Source: Pithys albifrons albifrons
Taxonomy: Eukaryota > Chordata > Aves > Passeriformes > Thamnophilidae
Length of the DNA stretch: 64,000 nucleotides
NCBI RefSeq assembly: GCF_047495875.1
Contig: NC_092459.1
Location: 43,979,414 to 44,043,413 of the forward strand
Direction of reading: 5' to 3'
In this document: positions 39,501 through 45,800 of the stretch, piece by piece
How the letters are laid out: each line of letters starts with the position of its first letter
Numbering within the stretch: the first letter of the stretch is position 1
The notes under the pieces: generated by a model
Told to the model about the DNA's origin: nothing
Seen by the model: the letters and a program-made list of their open reading frames with translations, nothing else
Database searches by the model: none
Translations under genes and position numbers: made by a program

Positions 39501-40081
39501 GCAGCTGGTCAAAATAAAGGATTATAATGGCAAAGAATAAATGGGTGGCAGCCCTTGTCCCTGAGTGGTCACACATGTATTGTCTGGTAGCAGCAGGACT
39601 TAACTTCATCATGTAAACATCATTTTAGAGTGAAGTTAAAACTGATGACTGTTGAGGGGAAACTGAATAGCCAAGTGTGACTTTTGGGGAGTCACGGTCT
39701 TAAAAGAGCTACACCTGACTGTATTGCAGTGTTTCCTTCCTTTCCCACCTAGGATGAAAAAGCCAAGAAACTGAATTACTGAAGAGAGGAAGAGAATCAG
39801 GCACATTGAGGATATCCTGACAATTAAAAAATTGTTTCAAAATTAATTCCAAAGGCAGGCAGTGATGTAAATACATAGATCTTTTCAGTGCCTTGGGGAG
39901 AAATTGTCCACACCAGCTCTTGCTAGAGTTTTTCTGAAACCCAGGGTATTTGTCTTGTTTCAATCAACCTTCTTTGAAATTTCTCTTTACAGGAGGCACA
40001 CAGTATGATTGCGACCATGTTATTGTCAACACAGTCAATGAAGAAAAGTCAACACAGTGTTGGGAACCACTAGTTGTATAA
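2..40081 (+). CDS. CRYBG1: CRYBG1 (AIM1), beta/gamma-crystallin domain protein 1, 3' part, 21 coding exons
   Basis: Coding segments: 2-525, 4701-6162, 6241-6417, 8915-8962, 9070-9188, 10541-10703, 12039-12178, 15666-15792, 16112-16147, 16561-16703, 16953-17079, 17169-17314, 23470-23596, 23772-23804, 25533-25642, 25867-25996, 29725-29864, 32204-32327, 33481-33639, 36363-36525, 39993-40081. They sum to 4,287 nt, or 1,428 residues plus TAA, with phase kept at every junction. The product has a low-complexity Ser/Lys-rich N-terminal part, twelve Greek-key motifs (six beta/gamma-crystallin domains) and a ricin-type beta-trefoil, which is the known architecture of CRYBG1. In mammals the protein is non-lenticular, associates with actin and is linked to suppression of cell invasion. 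Human CRYBG1 is about 1,723 residues, so roughly 300 residues and the start lie left of the window. The paralogues CRYBG2 and CRYBG3 share the architecture; the adjacent convergent RTN4IP1 gene decides for CRYBG1. Confidence 0.95.
526..4700 (+). other. CRYBG1 intron (4.2 kb)
   Basis: No exon, RNA gene or mobile element recognised. It holds an A/C-rich low-complexity tract at 653-690 and A-T-rich unique sequence. Small open frames here are short, have no splice support and resemble no family known to me. Confidence 0.7.
4701..6162 (+). CDS. CRYBG1: CRYBG1 large exon, disordered region
   Basis: The acceptor CTTCCTGTAG|T and donor TCTGAG|GTAATA bound 1,462 nt of open frame encoding about 487 residues. 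The sequence is hydrophilic and full of Ser/Lys/Glu. Three short copies of a [KR]-x-[IL]-x-LF-[EN] motif occur near its start ([22 protein letters not shown]). A basic KKKKRSK stretch near 5650 could be a nuclear localisation signal. The end carries the [11 protein letters not shown] segment leading into the conserved pre-crystallin region. The open frame extends upstream to an ATG at 4639, but that lies in intron sequence; the real coding start here is the acceptor. Confidence 0.93.
6163..6240 (+). other. CRYBG1: CRYBG1 78-bp mini-intron
   Basis: Donor GAG|GTAATA and acceptor TTTTGCAATTCAG|TCT flank 78 bases in phase 0. The length is a multiple of three, but the frame meets TGA at 6208-6210, so retention would end the protein before any crystallin motif. 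This is far shorter than the neighbouring introns (1.3-6 kb), though two other short introns occur in the gene (107 bp at 8963, 89 bp at 17080). Confidence 0.85.
6241..6417 (+). CDS. CRYBG1: CRYBG1 exon, pre-crystallin linker
   Basis: 59 codons in phase 0 on both sides, bounded by GCAATTCAG|TCT and GTGGAT|GTAAGT. It encodes [16 protein letters not shown] and ends PPGLLDVD. It follows the mini-intron and is conserved-looking in composition (aromatics and glycines), in contrast to the Ser/Lys-rich exon before it. Confidence 0.9.
6418..8914 (+). other. CRYBG1 intron (2.5 kb)
   Basis: Unique A-T-rich sequence. A short G-run occurs at about 7450-7458. Nothing else seen. Confidence 0.7.
8915..8962 (+). 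CDS. CRYBG1: CRYBG1 48-bp exon before the first crystallin motif
   Basis: Acceptor GTCTATTAG|ACA and donor GGCAAG|GTAAGA. It gives 16 codons, [16 protein letters not shown], phase 0-0, so it could be skipped without a frameshift. It links the disordered region to the first Greek key. Confidence 0.85.
9070..9188 (+). CDS. CRYBG1: CRYBG1 exon, Greek-key motif 1 (divergent)
   Basis: Acceptor AAATGCAG|CTG, donor GGATG|GTAAGA, phase 0 to 2. It begins [13 protein letters not shown] and ends FIKVIRG. The usual Y-E-x-x-x-F-x-G core is degraded: Tyr and Gly remain but the inner Phe is absent. Four cysteines in about 40 residues is unusual for this gene. It pairs with motif 2 to make the first crystallin domain. 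Confidence 0.9.
9189..10540 (+). other. CRYBG1 intron (1.35 kb)
   Basis: Unique sequence between motif 1 and motif 2 exons. No repeat or RNA gene recognised. Confidence 0.7.
10541..10703 (+). CDS. CRYBG1: CRYBG1 exon, Greek-key motif 2, with GC donor
   Basis: Acceptor TTTTCAG|C completes a Cys codon from the previous exon. The product has [11 protein letters not shown], a textbook Greek-key start, then an acidic loop and IGSIRHVVK. The frame must leave at AAG, and the only fitting donor is AAG|GCAAGT, a GC-AG splice site. Reading on in frame without splicing leads into intron sequence. Confidence 0.9.
10704..12038 (+). other. CRYBG1 GC-AG intron (1.33 kb)
   Basis: Starts GCAAGT after AAG and ends CATTTTTCAG. 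It contains the T/C-rich minisatellite at 11046-11445 and otherwise unique sequence. Confidence 0.8.
11046..11445 (+). repeat. Pyrimidine-rich 11-bp minisatellite (T5-6 C5-6)n
   Basis: A tract of about 400 bases that is almost pure T and C on the + strand. Its core, 11140-11403, is 24 perfect 11-bp units in three uniform blocks: seven T6C5 units (11140-11216), twelve T5C6 (11217-11348) and five T6C5 (11349-11403). Two T5C5 units follow, and T-rich flanks with scattered C lie on both sides. The - strand has 24 runs of G5-G6 separated by A5-A6. The long open frames across it on both strands are artefacts of the repeat. Confidence 0.97.
12039..12178 (+). CDS. CRYBG1: CRYBG1 exon, Greek-key motif 3
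   Basis: Acceptor CATTTTTCAG|GAT, donor GGAGT|GTAAGT, phase 0 to 2. It encodes [17 protein letters not shown], a motif with Tyr/Glu/Gly anchors, and ends SIKVHWGV. It is the odd partner of the second crystallin domain. Confidence 0.92.
12179..15665 (+). other. CRYBG1 intron (3.5 kb)
   Basis: Contains a CR1 fragment at 13907-14717 and a T-run at about 15426-15441. The remainder is unique sequence without a recognised feature. Confidence 0.7.
13907..14717 (-). mobile_element. CR1 LINE 3' fragment, about 810 bp
   Basis: Begins AGAATCATAGAATC then TTGGAAAAGACCTTTCAAGA, the reverse complement of the CR1 3' end, and runs through the CR1 3' UTR and end of ORF2 region (GATCCAGCCTGTC, GAGCCCTGGGAAACCCACTT). 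It is the longest CR1 copy in the window and is truncated at its 5' end. Antisense to CRYBG1. Several indels suggest an older copy. Confidence 0.92.
15666..15792 (+). CDS. CRYBG1: CRYBG1 exon, Greek-key motif 4
   Basis: Acceptor CTACAACTAG|A, donor AAAATG|GTAAAA, phase 2 to 0. It encodes [19 protein letters not shown] with the full YExxxFxG signature, then IRSMRPLKM. The donor GTAAAA is somewhat weak. The even-motif exons at 15666, 16953 and 23470 are all exactly 127 nt. Confidence 0.93.
16112..16147 (+). CDS. CRYBG1: CRYBG1 36-bp microexon (start of motif 5)
   Basis: Twelve codons, [12 protein letters not shown], phase 0-0, after a long T-rich tract ending TTTTACAG. The donor is CCAAAG|GTAAAA. 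It is equivalent in position to the 33-bp microexon at 23772, both splitting the first strand of an odd-numbered motif from the rest. Confidence 0.85.
16561..16703 (+). CDS. CRYBG1: CRYBG1 exon, Greek-key motif 5
   Basis: Acceptor TTCCACTACAG|GTA, donor GGAGT|GTAAGT, phase 0 to 2. It encodes [17 protein letters not shown], an acidic/basic loop, then [11 protein letters not shown]. The Tyr-Glu and Phe-Glu-Gly anchors are intact. Confidence 0.93.
16953..17079 (+). CDS. CRYBG1: CRYBG1 exon, Greek-key motif 6
   Basis: Acceptor TTGTATAG|T, donor GTTGGC|GTAAGT, phase 2 to 0. It encodes [19 protein letters not shown], near-consensus, followed by [19 protein letters not shown]. The DEELQS segment is a degenerate form of the calcium-binding D/N-D/N-x-x-S/T-S signature. 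Confidence 0.94.
17169..17314 (+). CDS. CRYBG1: CRYBG1 exon, Greek-key motif 7
   Basis: Acceptor GTTTTAACAG|GAC after an 89-bp intron, donor GGCGT|GTAAGT, phase 0 to 2. It encodes [19 protein letters not shown] and ends SINVLSGV. A Ser replaces Glu after the anchor Tyr plus one, so the motif is a little divergent. Confidence 0.93.
17315..23469 (+). other. CRYBG1 intron (6.2 kb, longest in gene here)
   Basis: Contains a CR1 fragment at 17578-17889. The rest is unique A-T-rich DNA; open frames in 20.0-21.5 kb are short and unsupported. A T-run occurs at about 23122-23133. Confidence 0.7.
17578..17889 (-). mobile_element. CR1 LINE 3' fragment, about 310 bp
   Basis: Starts ATAGAATCAGCTGGGTTGGA, continues through AAAACCTCCAGGGATGGAGC and ends in CAGGTAGTTGTAGAGAGG. 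Minus orientation, 5'-truncated, antisense to CRYBG1. Diverged relative to the copies at 28106 and 52187, though of related type. Confidence 0.9.
23470..23596 (+). CDS. CRYBG1: CRYBG1 exon, Greek-key motif 8
   Basis: Acceptor CTCTTTTAG|G, donor ATCATG|GTAAGG, phase 2 to 0. It encodes [19 protein letters not shown] and [19 protein letters not shown] resembles the calcium-binding signature but has Cys where the second Asn/Asp should be. Confidence 0.94.
23772..23804 (+). CDS. CRYBG1: CRYBG1 33-bp microexon (start of motif 9)
   Basis: Eleven codons, [11 protein letters not shown], phase 0-0, bounded by CTGTTGCAG|GAT and GTCAAG|GTAAGA. Easily missed by gene finders. It is the counterpart of the 36-bp exon at 16112. 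Confidence 0.83.
23805..25532 (+). other. CRYBG1 intron (1.7 kb)
   Basis: Two small tandem duplications occur: ATGATACAGTTGTG at 24179-24192 and 24196-24209, and a TATCCTAAGGAAG repeat at about 24714-24742. No other feature. Confidence 0.65.
25533..25642 (+). CDS. CRYBG1: CRYBG1 exon, Greek-key motif 9
   Basis: The acceptor is ACTTTTTAAAG|GTC, a weak AAG type; the donor is GGCAG|GTAAGT, phase 0 to 2. It encodes [19 protein letters not shown], with Ser before Glu-Pro and a good FKG, and ends SSKILDG. The next exon completes a Ser codon. Confidence 0.9.
25867..25996 (+). CDS. CRYBG1: CRYBG1 exon, Greek-key motif 10
   Basis: Acceptor TTCTGGCAG|C, donor AATATT|GTAAGT, phase 2 to 0. It encodes [19 protein letters not shown], with Asp for Glu after Tyr, then [11 protein letters not shown] and LKSLRIINI. 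Unlike motifs 4, 6, 8 and 12 it starts with Cys rather than Trp, as motif 2 nearly does. Confidence 0.93.
25997..29724 (+). other. CRYBG1 intron (3.7 kb)
   Basis: Contains a CR1 fragment at 28106-28325. Open frames at 28.6-29.2 kb have no splice or family support. Confidence 0.7.
28106..28325 (-). mobile_element. CR1 LINE 3' fragment, about 220 bp
   Basis: Begins ATCATAGAATCACAGAATCG then TTGGGTTGGAAAAGACCTCC; it stops abruptly at GATAGCCAACTTATC. Minus orientation. It is closely similar along its length to the + strand copy at 52187-52624, so both belong to one subfamily. Confidence 0.93.
29725..29864 (+). CDS. CRYBG1: CRYBG1 exon, Greek-key motif 11
   Basis: Acceptor TCCTTTTGCAG|GAG, donor GGCAT|GTAAGT, phase 0 to 2. 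It encodes [18 protein letters not shown] and ends [11 protein letters not shown]. Phe replaces the anchor Tyr. At 140 nt it equals the motif 3 exon. Confidence 0.93.
29865..32203 (+). other. CRYBG1 intron (2.3 kb)
   Basis: Holds a 19-bp tandem repeat at 31759-31807. The rest is unique sequence. Confidence 0.7.
31759..31807 (+). repeat. 19-bp tandem repeat, about 2.5 copies
   Basis: Unit CCATGTGCAGCAGTCTCTC occurs twice in perfect form followed by CCATGTGCAG. A diverged unit (CCACAGCAGTTCTTTC) lies just before it. Probably polymorphic. Confidence 0.85.
32204..32327 (+). CDS. CRYBG1: CRYBG1 exon, Greek-key motif 12 (last)
   Basis: Acceptor TTCCCTCATAG|A, donor CTGCAG|GTAAGT, phase 2 to 0. 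It encodes [18 protein letters not shown] and [13 protein letters not shown], closing the sixth crystallin domain. The Tyr replaces the inner Phe. Confidence 0.93.
32328..33480 (+). other. CRYBG1 intron (1.15 kb)
   Basis: Unique sequence between the last crystallin exon and the first trefoil exon. Nothing recognised. Confidence 0.7.
33481..33639 (+). CDS. CRYBG1: CRYBG1 exon, ricin-type beta-trefoil repeat alpha
   Basis: Acceptor TTTCTGCAG|AAA, donor TGCCGG|GTAAGG, phase 0-0, 53 codons. It begins [16 protein letters not shown] and carries [10 protein letters not shown], the first QxW motif of a ricin-B-like lectin fold. No cytotoxic domain is present; this fold is a carbohydrate- or protein-binding module. 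Confidence 0.92.
33640..36362 (+). other. CRYBG1 intron (2.7 kb)
   Basis: Contains a G/T-rich tract at 34134-34222 and a small direct repeat ATTTAGATACAGA at about 35175-35201. No exon or mobile element recognised. Confidence 0.7.
34134..34222 (+). repeat. G/T-rich low-complexity tract with G-quadruplex motif
   Basis: About 90 bases made almost only of G and T. GGG runs at 34163-34165, 34168-34170, 34173-34175 and 34183-34185 fit G3-N2-G3-N2-G3-N7-G3 on the coding strand of CRYBG1; earlier runs at 34136-34139 and 34143-34145 add to this. Confidence 0.85.
36363..36525 (+). CDS. CRYBG1: CRYBG1 exon, beta-trefoil repeat beta
   Basis: Acceptor GATGATACAG|ATG, donor CAAAG|GTAAGC, phase 0 to 1, 54 codons plus one base. 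It encodes [12 protein letters not shown], the second QxW in [11 protein letters not shown], and [10 protein letters not shown]. The exon happens to begin with ATG, but this is an internal Met. Confidence 0.92.
37330..37413 (+). repeat. A/C-rich low-complexity tract with (CCA)n
   Basis: About 84 bases of A with interspersed C, including a short run of CCA units at about 37373-37389. It lies 56 bp from the 3' end of a CR1 copy but is not part of the CR1 tail, whose own octamer end is separate. Confidence 0.85.
37470..38015 (-). mobile_element. CR1 LINE 3' fragment, about 545 bp
   Basis: Begins CTCATAGATCATAGAATATC then TTGAGTTGGAAAGGACCCAC, a different 3' end type from the 28106 and 52187 copies. 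It continues through CTCCAGGCTGAACAGACCAA and GTCAAGCCGAGGCCACACCA and is cut near TCCCTCAGC. Minus orientation, antisense to CRYBG1. Confidence 0.93.
39993..40081 (+). CDS. CRYBG1: CRYBG1 last coding exon, beta-trefoil repeat gamma and stop
   Basis: Acceptor TCTCTTTACAG|GA completes a Gly codon. It encodes [18 protein letters not shown] and the third Qx[10 protein letters not shown], followed by TAA at 40079-40081. With the two preceding exons it makes a full three-lobed trefoil. Confidence 0.93.
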
Positions 40082-41624
40082 ACCCAAAGAAGCAAAGATG
40101 ATGTTTCAACTGGCACTACTCTGGACACTGGAATTGGCACTGCCATCTCTGAAGGACACAGGATCAACAAGAGTTTTGTCTTTTATTCTCAACAGAATTA
40201 TTTCACCTCCCTATCCAAGATTATTATCCCCACAAAAGCTTATCTCTAAACTTTCTTCTTTTTTTTTTTAATCAACACAACTCAATGTTGGCTAGAGAGT
40301 TGTACTGTGCCTCAGGCTAGAATGGAACAACAAAAGGTGGGAAAGACCTCATGGAGTTATAATTTTGTCAGCGAGTAGTTAACCCACAATAGTCAATAAG
40401 CGTAACTTAAAAATCTTTCAAAAATAATTTATTTTAACTAAAAGAGGGGCTACAAATATTAAGGCTTATTTTATAAAGAGCAGGAGTGCAAGTGTGTATG
40501 TGGGCATAGCAACTTGGACTTCTGGGCTGTAGTATAGAGAAATATTCACTACAGGAAATTAATATATTTGTTTCACTGGAATAAACTTATGTTTACTGCA
40601 AGTTGAAAGACTGCTAGCACAGAACATCCAAAAAGTTTTTAACATGTGGCTTCAAGTATAGTTTGTATGCTAATATTAAGAAAAAATTCTAATTTTCTCT
40701 TATGTAGACAATGTAAAGGAGTAAGTTTGTTAGAAAAGAGGTTGGCAAAATTGGCAAAAGGCTGCATCAGAATGTGAAGAATTGGACTGTTTTCTAGACC
40801 GCCTAACTGTTTGAGTTGGGGCTATTTTTCTTCTTTGCCAAGTCAAATTTTTACCTTTTAAAACAGTAAGTATAGTCTGTCTTGCTGAACCTCAAAATCG
40901 TATCGAAAACTAGAATTGTTAGGGAAAGTATCACTAGAGATGACTGCAACTGTATGAAGCACTGTGGTTATTGCATTTTTCAGCCACTGCCTGTTGGGCT
41001 TACAGTATAGAATGACAGACTGCCCCACTATTTCTGGTGGTGTTGGAGAACAATGTCTGTGGTGGGCTGCTGGCTCCCAGTTGGACAGAAGTGTCAGACT
41101 GTTCTAGGAAGGGGCACAGCCAAGCCTGGATATGTGCCCAGCTACAAGGGCTGTGCCCATTCAATATAAATGTTACTCATTTAGTAAAGAGCTCGTGACA
41201 AGTAGGACATCTTGATGACTGTAGGAGGTCCTTCTGTTGCCCTGCTTTGAACCCAGTTATGTTTTCCTTAATAATGATGTTGGCAAAAAGGTAAAATACA
41301 AAGTCTTGTACTGTGCTGCTGTGTTCTGTTCTGGTTTAGACCAGTGTTATTACAAGCTGCTCCTAGGAGCATAGTAAGTCTGTTTAAAATTAACATTTTC
41401 ATTACTATTGTATTGCCTCAAAGGATACTGGTGCTTTTACTATTACCACCCTAGAGGAAGTGCCTTACTAATTCTCCTCTTTTTGTAAAGACACATTGAA
41501 GTTTTATTGCTCTGAAATGTGCTGCTTTTAGTTCTTCATAGAAAATATGTTGTTAATGGTTCCAAACAATGGTTCCTTGTCATATTAATGTGCTCTTGCT
41601 ATATATATAATATAGCATTTTACA

Positions 41625-41630
41625 AATAAA
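41625..41630 (+). terminator. CRYBG1: Probable CRYBG1 poly(A) signal AATAAA
   Basis: Canonical AATAAA in TACAAATAAATTTAAG. Cleavage is expected 10-30 nt further on. TTTTTATTG and TTATTTTTAG follow, then GGTTTGTTTTGC, fitting a U/GU-rich downstream element. Confidence 0.55.
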
Positions 41631-41647
41631 TTTAAGTTAGGTAACTT

Positions 41648-41653
41648 TTTATT
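41648..41653 (-). terminator. RTN4IP1: Possible RTN4IP1 poly(A) signal AATAAA
   Basis: TTTATT on the + strand reads AATAAA on the - strand. It is the only canonical hexamer found on that strand between here and the stop codon region. The stop codon itself lies inside another AATAAA (about 42725-42730). Use of this distal signal would give a 3' UTR of about 1.1 kb overlapping the CRYBG1 end. Confidence 0.4.
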
Positions 41654-41655
41654 GA

Positions 41656-42726
41656 AATTATTTTTAGAAGTAGAAAGCTGACATTTTATGGTTTGTTTTG
41701 CTTCCATCTTGTGCCTGTCTCTGTCCATAATTCCTCTGTGACAGCTAGCTGTGAATATGTGGTGTGGAATAGCTGCAGATTCTTGAGGAATGGATGATTC
41801 TTCTATACAAGCACTTGTTCAATGCCACTTGTGCATGGGGCCACAGTTGACACTGCAGCTGCTTCTCTCCCCCAGTGGAAGTATTGCATGACATGGTTTG
41901 TCCACCACTGTAGCTGCACCAGAGTAAATGTGCAGCTCTCAATTAAAAGGTTGCTGCTTTCCTTCAATCTACCTGCATAACTGTAGGGGAAGTTACTCCA
42001 TAGCCCATCTCCGGCAAAACAGCAAGTTTATAAACAGACCACCAGCCATGCACCCCCTCAAGCACCTCGGCCCCACCAGCAGTGACAGGGCATGACAGGA
42101 ACAGGGCCTCCCAGTTGCTGACAAAATCGTGTCTAGCCTACCTGCATAAACACTGCAGTCAGCTGAATCTGAGCCAGGAGTTGGGCTATTAGAATAATTA
42201 CTAGTTACAGATTGATTTTGTTCCGTGCTTCCATTTAGATTAGTTATGCCATGAGAGAGCTGCTATCAGTCTTGAGACAGTGATATCACCTAGTTCTGAG
42301 AATGAACTAGACTGAGTAATAAAATATACTAAGGAAGGTGAACCTAACTAGGGAAGGCCAAGGAAAAACAGCACAGGTTTCATATGACAATTAGGTAAGA
42401 GCATGCCTCATGGTTTCAGGGCTTAGCTAAAACATCTGGAAAACAAATGACCCAAAAATACTGCAGACTGTTCCTCTTGTCCCAGGAGTGAGGGGTGTTC
42501 TGTAGAAGTCACAACTACATTCTTACATAGTTTTCATGTAGAAATACCTAAGGGACATTGGTATGTCTTGTCTGCATATTAACAGGCAGAAGGAATCAGA
42601 GGCTTTTCTAAAACAAGACTTTTTTTGTAAGTTATGCATCTGTACAACCTTTTAAAGAAACAGTTGCTATACATACCAATTCAAGTTCAAGGACTGACTG
42701 CAGGCATAATAATGATTAGAGATATT
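41656..42726 (-). other. RTN4IP1: RTN4IP1 3' UTR (predicted) and tail-to-tail junction
   Basis: No exon, repeat element or ORF of note. If the poly(A) signal at 41648 is used, this whole stretch is RTN4IP1 3' UTR; if the signal at the stop codon is used, it is an intergenic spacer of about 1 kb. Confidence 0.45.
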
Positions 42727-42843
42727 TTATTGTCTACTAATTACATTGATCACTGTTTTTCCACGTGCATGTCCTCCCTCCAATTTCAGAAAGGCCTTTG
42801 GAACTTCAGAAAAAGAGAAGACTTCATCAATGACTGGTTGAAT
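42727..42843 (-). CDS. RTN4IP1: RTN4IP1 last coding exon
   Basis: The minus-strand acceptor TTTATTCCATAG|ATT opens 38 codons and TAA at 42729-42727. The product starts [18 protein letters not shown], then [12 protein letters not shown], the usual C-terminal end of MDR quinone reductases (the ARGK-V-I segment), and ends ISRQ, a short tail beyond human NVV. Confidence 0.92.
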   Translation of the reverse strand: MQPVIDEVFSFSEVPKAFLKLEGGHARGKTVINVISRQ

Positions 42844-45800
42844 CTATGGAATAAACAAAAAGTGGCACTAGATTAAGAATAAAATAATGTATTGCCCTTA
42901 CACTTCAAAACTCTGTGAAGAAATGGGGGAGGTTTCTTTCACGTATTTAGGGCAGAAATTGCCAGATATTGTAGTCACTAGCTTTTAACATTTTTTAGGG
43001 ATAGCTCTGCATGCACAAGAAGACTTTCTACTGCTCTTTGCCCAAGTTTTGAAACACCTCTGCTAGCACACTTCAGAGCTTTTACCAGATACTCTACCAT
43101 TAAAGTCACAATGCAAGGCTCTTTTAAGTCCATTCAAAAGCTGACACTGTGGTTTAACTTTTTGTTGTCCACAATGATATACTGACAAAAGGAACTTTTT
43201 TTTCCTTATAGTTCTTTACTGTTTTTCTTGTTAAATCCAAGAATTCTCACAAGGTCAGGTATTTCAAAGACACCTGTAAATCTGGTGCTTATCTCCATCA
43301 TTACATATCTCAGTACCTTTAAAAGACTACAAATGAAGTACAAAAAATGTCCACAAACCTTTGTTGCTGAATCATTTAGCTACACTTCAAGACTCAGCCA
43401 CTGTGTATTCCAGTAGGCATACATCATTAAGCCCAGCTTGCATCAACTGCTGTTCTGGCATTAATTATGTAGAGTGGCCTTCTGGATTGTTTTAGACTCA
43501 TTTCTGACAACAACAGTGAAGCTACTTATTCATTCTTAACTAAGGAGCCTGAAAACCCTGTAAGCATTTTCTTTAGACATCATAAGTGTGCCAACAGAGG
43601 TAGAAGAAATCCCAGCTCTTCTGAAAAATAATTGTCATTGCTGGTCTGAGGCAAGAGGTTTTTTCCTACTGTCAAATTCTGAGTCAGCCTTCCAAAGGAC
43701 AATGCAAGATCTGTGTACAAAAGTACCTCTCACAATTCCTACCAAAGATCCTGCCTACCCTGAGGTTGGTCCTTTACCTTGGATCCCGTAACAGCAGCCC
43801 AGTGCACATTCTTGCACTGATGAACTGATCCTAATCCTCTTATCAGAGGAAAACATGAACAGTAGATGAACCTGCAGCTCGCTCTTGCAGTGAAGAACTG
43901 AAGTACCAAAGATCCAAACACACTATTCACAGTGCTAGAAGATCCTTCTTACTTGTGTCAAAGGAAAAAATATCTTCAGACATTTTCCTAATAGCTATGA
44001 GCATGCACAGAGCTTGTTGAATGCACACAGTCTTTGTTAAATACTCCAGAACTGATAACTTCCCTGTCCTAGCAGGACACACCTCTTGCTAGATGGAAAA
44101 GGAATGCAACAGCAATAGGGACCCAAACAATTTGCCAGCATTTGAATGGTGCTGTCTTTCAAAAGGTTCTCTTGTTTTTATCAGAAGGCAAGGGGTATAT
44201 ATTCAGACATGCTGCTTAGGTGAGTGTGCAGCACTACCAAGGAAAGGTTTTCATACACACGTTTTCCAAGCAGCAGTACTGACCACCCAGCAGCACAGCC
44301 AATGCAATCTGGTAGTTGTCTGTGCTCATAGAGGTTATTTTCTCAACTCTCTTAATTTTCTCTTTATTCAGACTGCGCCTTAACTTGACATCCACTCCTT
44401 GCACTAAAATTATTACTGGTTTTGCTTCTGTGATAGCAGTAACCCAAGAAACCAGTAATCTAACAATTACACCACAGTATCTCCTAATCTTACCACTAGA
44501 TTTTCCTTTTTATTTTGTCAGGGCAAGCTTAGCTGTAGTGTGAAACTTTACGTAGCAGAAAAGCAGGAATGAGTGAACCCCTCCAATAAATACATCAGAA
44601 TTAGCAGCCAAATCACTATGAGAGCAACTGTGCAAATAAATATATTCACTAAGTGCCTCAAACTTGCCATGCAGCAGGGTATTTCCTCCCCATGTTCTGC
44701 CAGGACAGTCTCTGTAAACCAGCCTCTAGCAAAGTGAGCAGTAACACACAGCAGATGAGCCACAAAGATACCCCAACTGAGGAAGAAATGTGGGATTTAA
44801 ATGATCATGTTCCAAGATGAACTTATGTCTGCACAGTATCCATCACAGAATGGAAGTATTGTCTTAGACATCAGCAAGGTCAGGGACATGGACCCAGGTC
44901 AGCAAAAACACAGGATTAGACAATGGTTTTGGGTAAATTGAGCATTTGAGTGCAGCTGCAGCTGCTGTGACTATCAGGAGGAGGAACGTGCTGCTGGTCA
45001 GTAGTGACTGTTTTGAGGAAGACCAATCCTTGCTTTCATAGCAGCAGCTTAGGGAAAAAACAATTCAGGAACCTTGCTGAGCCAAGCACAAGTGCAGCAC
45101 TTGTACAGTACTTATTGTTAATGGCAGTTGCATACAAAGCTGTGCTTCAATTAATGGGGAAAAAAAAAGATACAGAAAGTCAGCCTGGTGGAGCATGGAC
45201 ACAGATGACCCCGACAAGACAAGAGGCTGGAAGGAGAGGAAAGGTGTTTGAGAAAGAAAGCAGTGCAGCAGCATAAGGGATGTGAAGTGCAAGGGATTCC
45301 AGGGAAAGGCAGAAGTTAATTTCAGACATGTGAAGTAACTGAGAAAACATGAACAAGATACTGCACTGTTCTGCTACAACCCTGACAGAAAGAGGTATGT
45401 TACATCCTCAGCCTGTTAAGTTCAAAGCATTGCATTTGAAAAGTGGTGACACAGGGATTCAGAGGAACCCTGAATTCAGCCTCACAGTTCAAAACACTGT
45501 GTGTATTGCAGCCATCACATGCTCAAAGCCCATCTACTACATTGATGTAACCTCTAGCTCCATTTAAATGCTGGCTTTAGGCAGTGCTATAGAGAGACAT
45601 GAATACTAAATTGATGATCCTGACAATCTAGAGCATTAAACATTTTATCTGGCTGGCTGGTCAGTCCCATTGTATGAATAACCCTGAAAGGGCTGACCAT
45701 GTTGCAGCACAGTGATTCACTCAGCCTTTACCATAATCCACTGACTAAGATAAAATTTCTTCCTGTGAACAGACAAACAAGTAGGGGAGCGTCTGCTGTT

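Larger units (their letters stand above)
36526..39992 (+). other. CRYBG1 last intron (3.5 kb)
   Basis: Contains an A/C-rich low-complexity tract (37330-37413) and a CR1 fragment (37470-38015). The rest is unique sequence. Confidence 0.7.
40082..41655 (+). other. CRYBG1: CRYBG1 3' UTR (predicted extent)
   Basis: A-T rich, no coding sequence seen. Two AATAAA hexamers occur, at 40580-40585 and 41625-41630. The second is followed by T-rich and GT-rich sequence (41646-41725), the better downstream element, so the long UTR of about 1.57 kb is preferred. A short form ending near 40600 is possible. Confidence 0.6.

Noticed and set aside
33481..40081. Ricin-like domain as part of a toxin
   Set aside because: It is only the beta-trefoil lectin fold at the end of a large crystallin-type protein; no toxic enzymatic domain is present.
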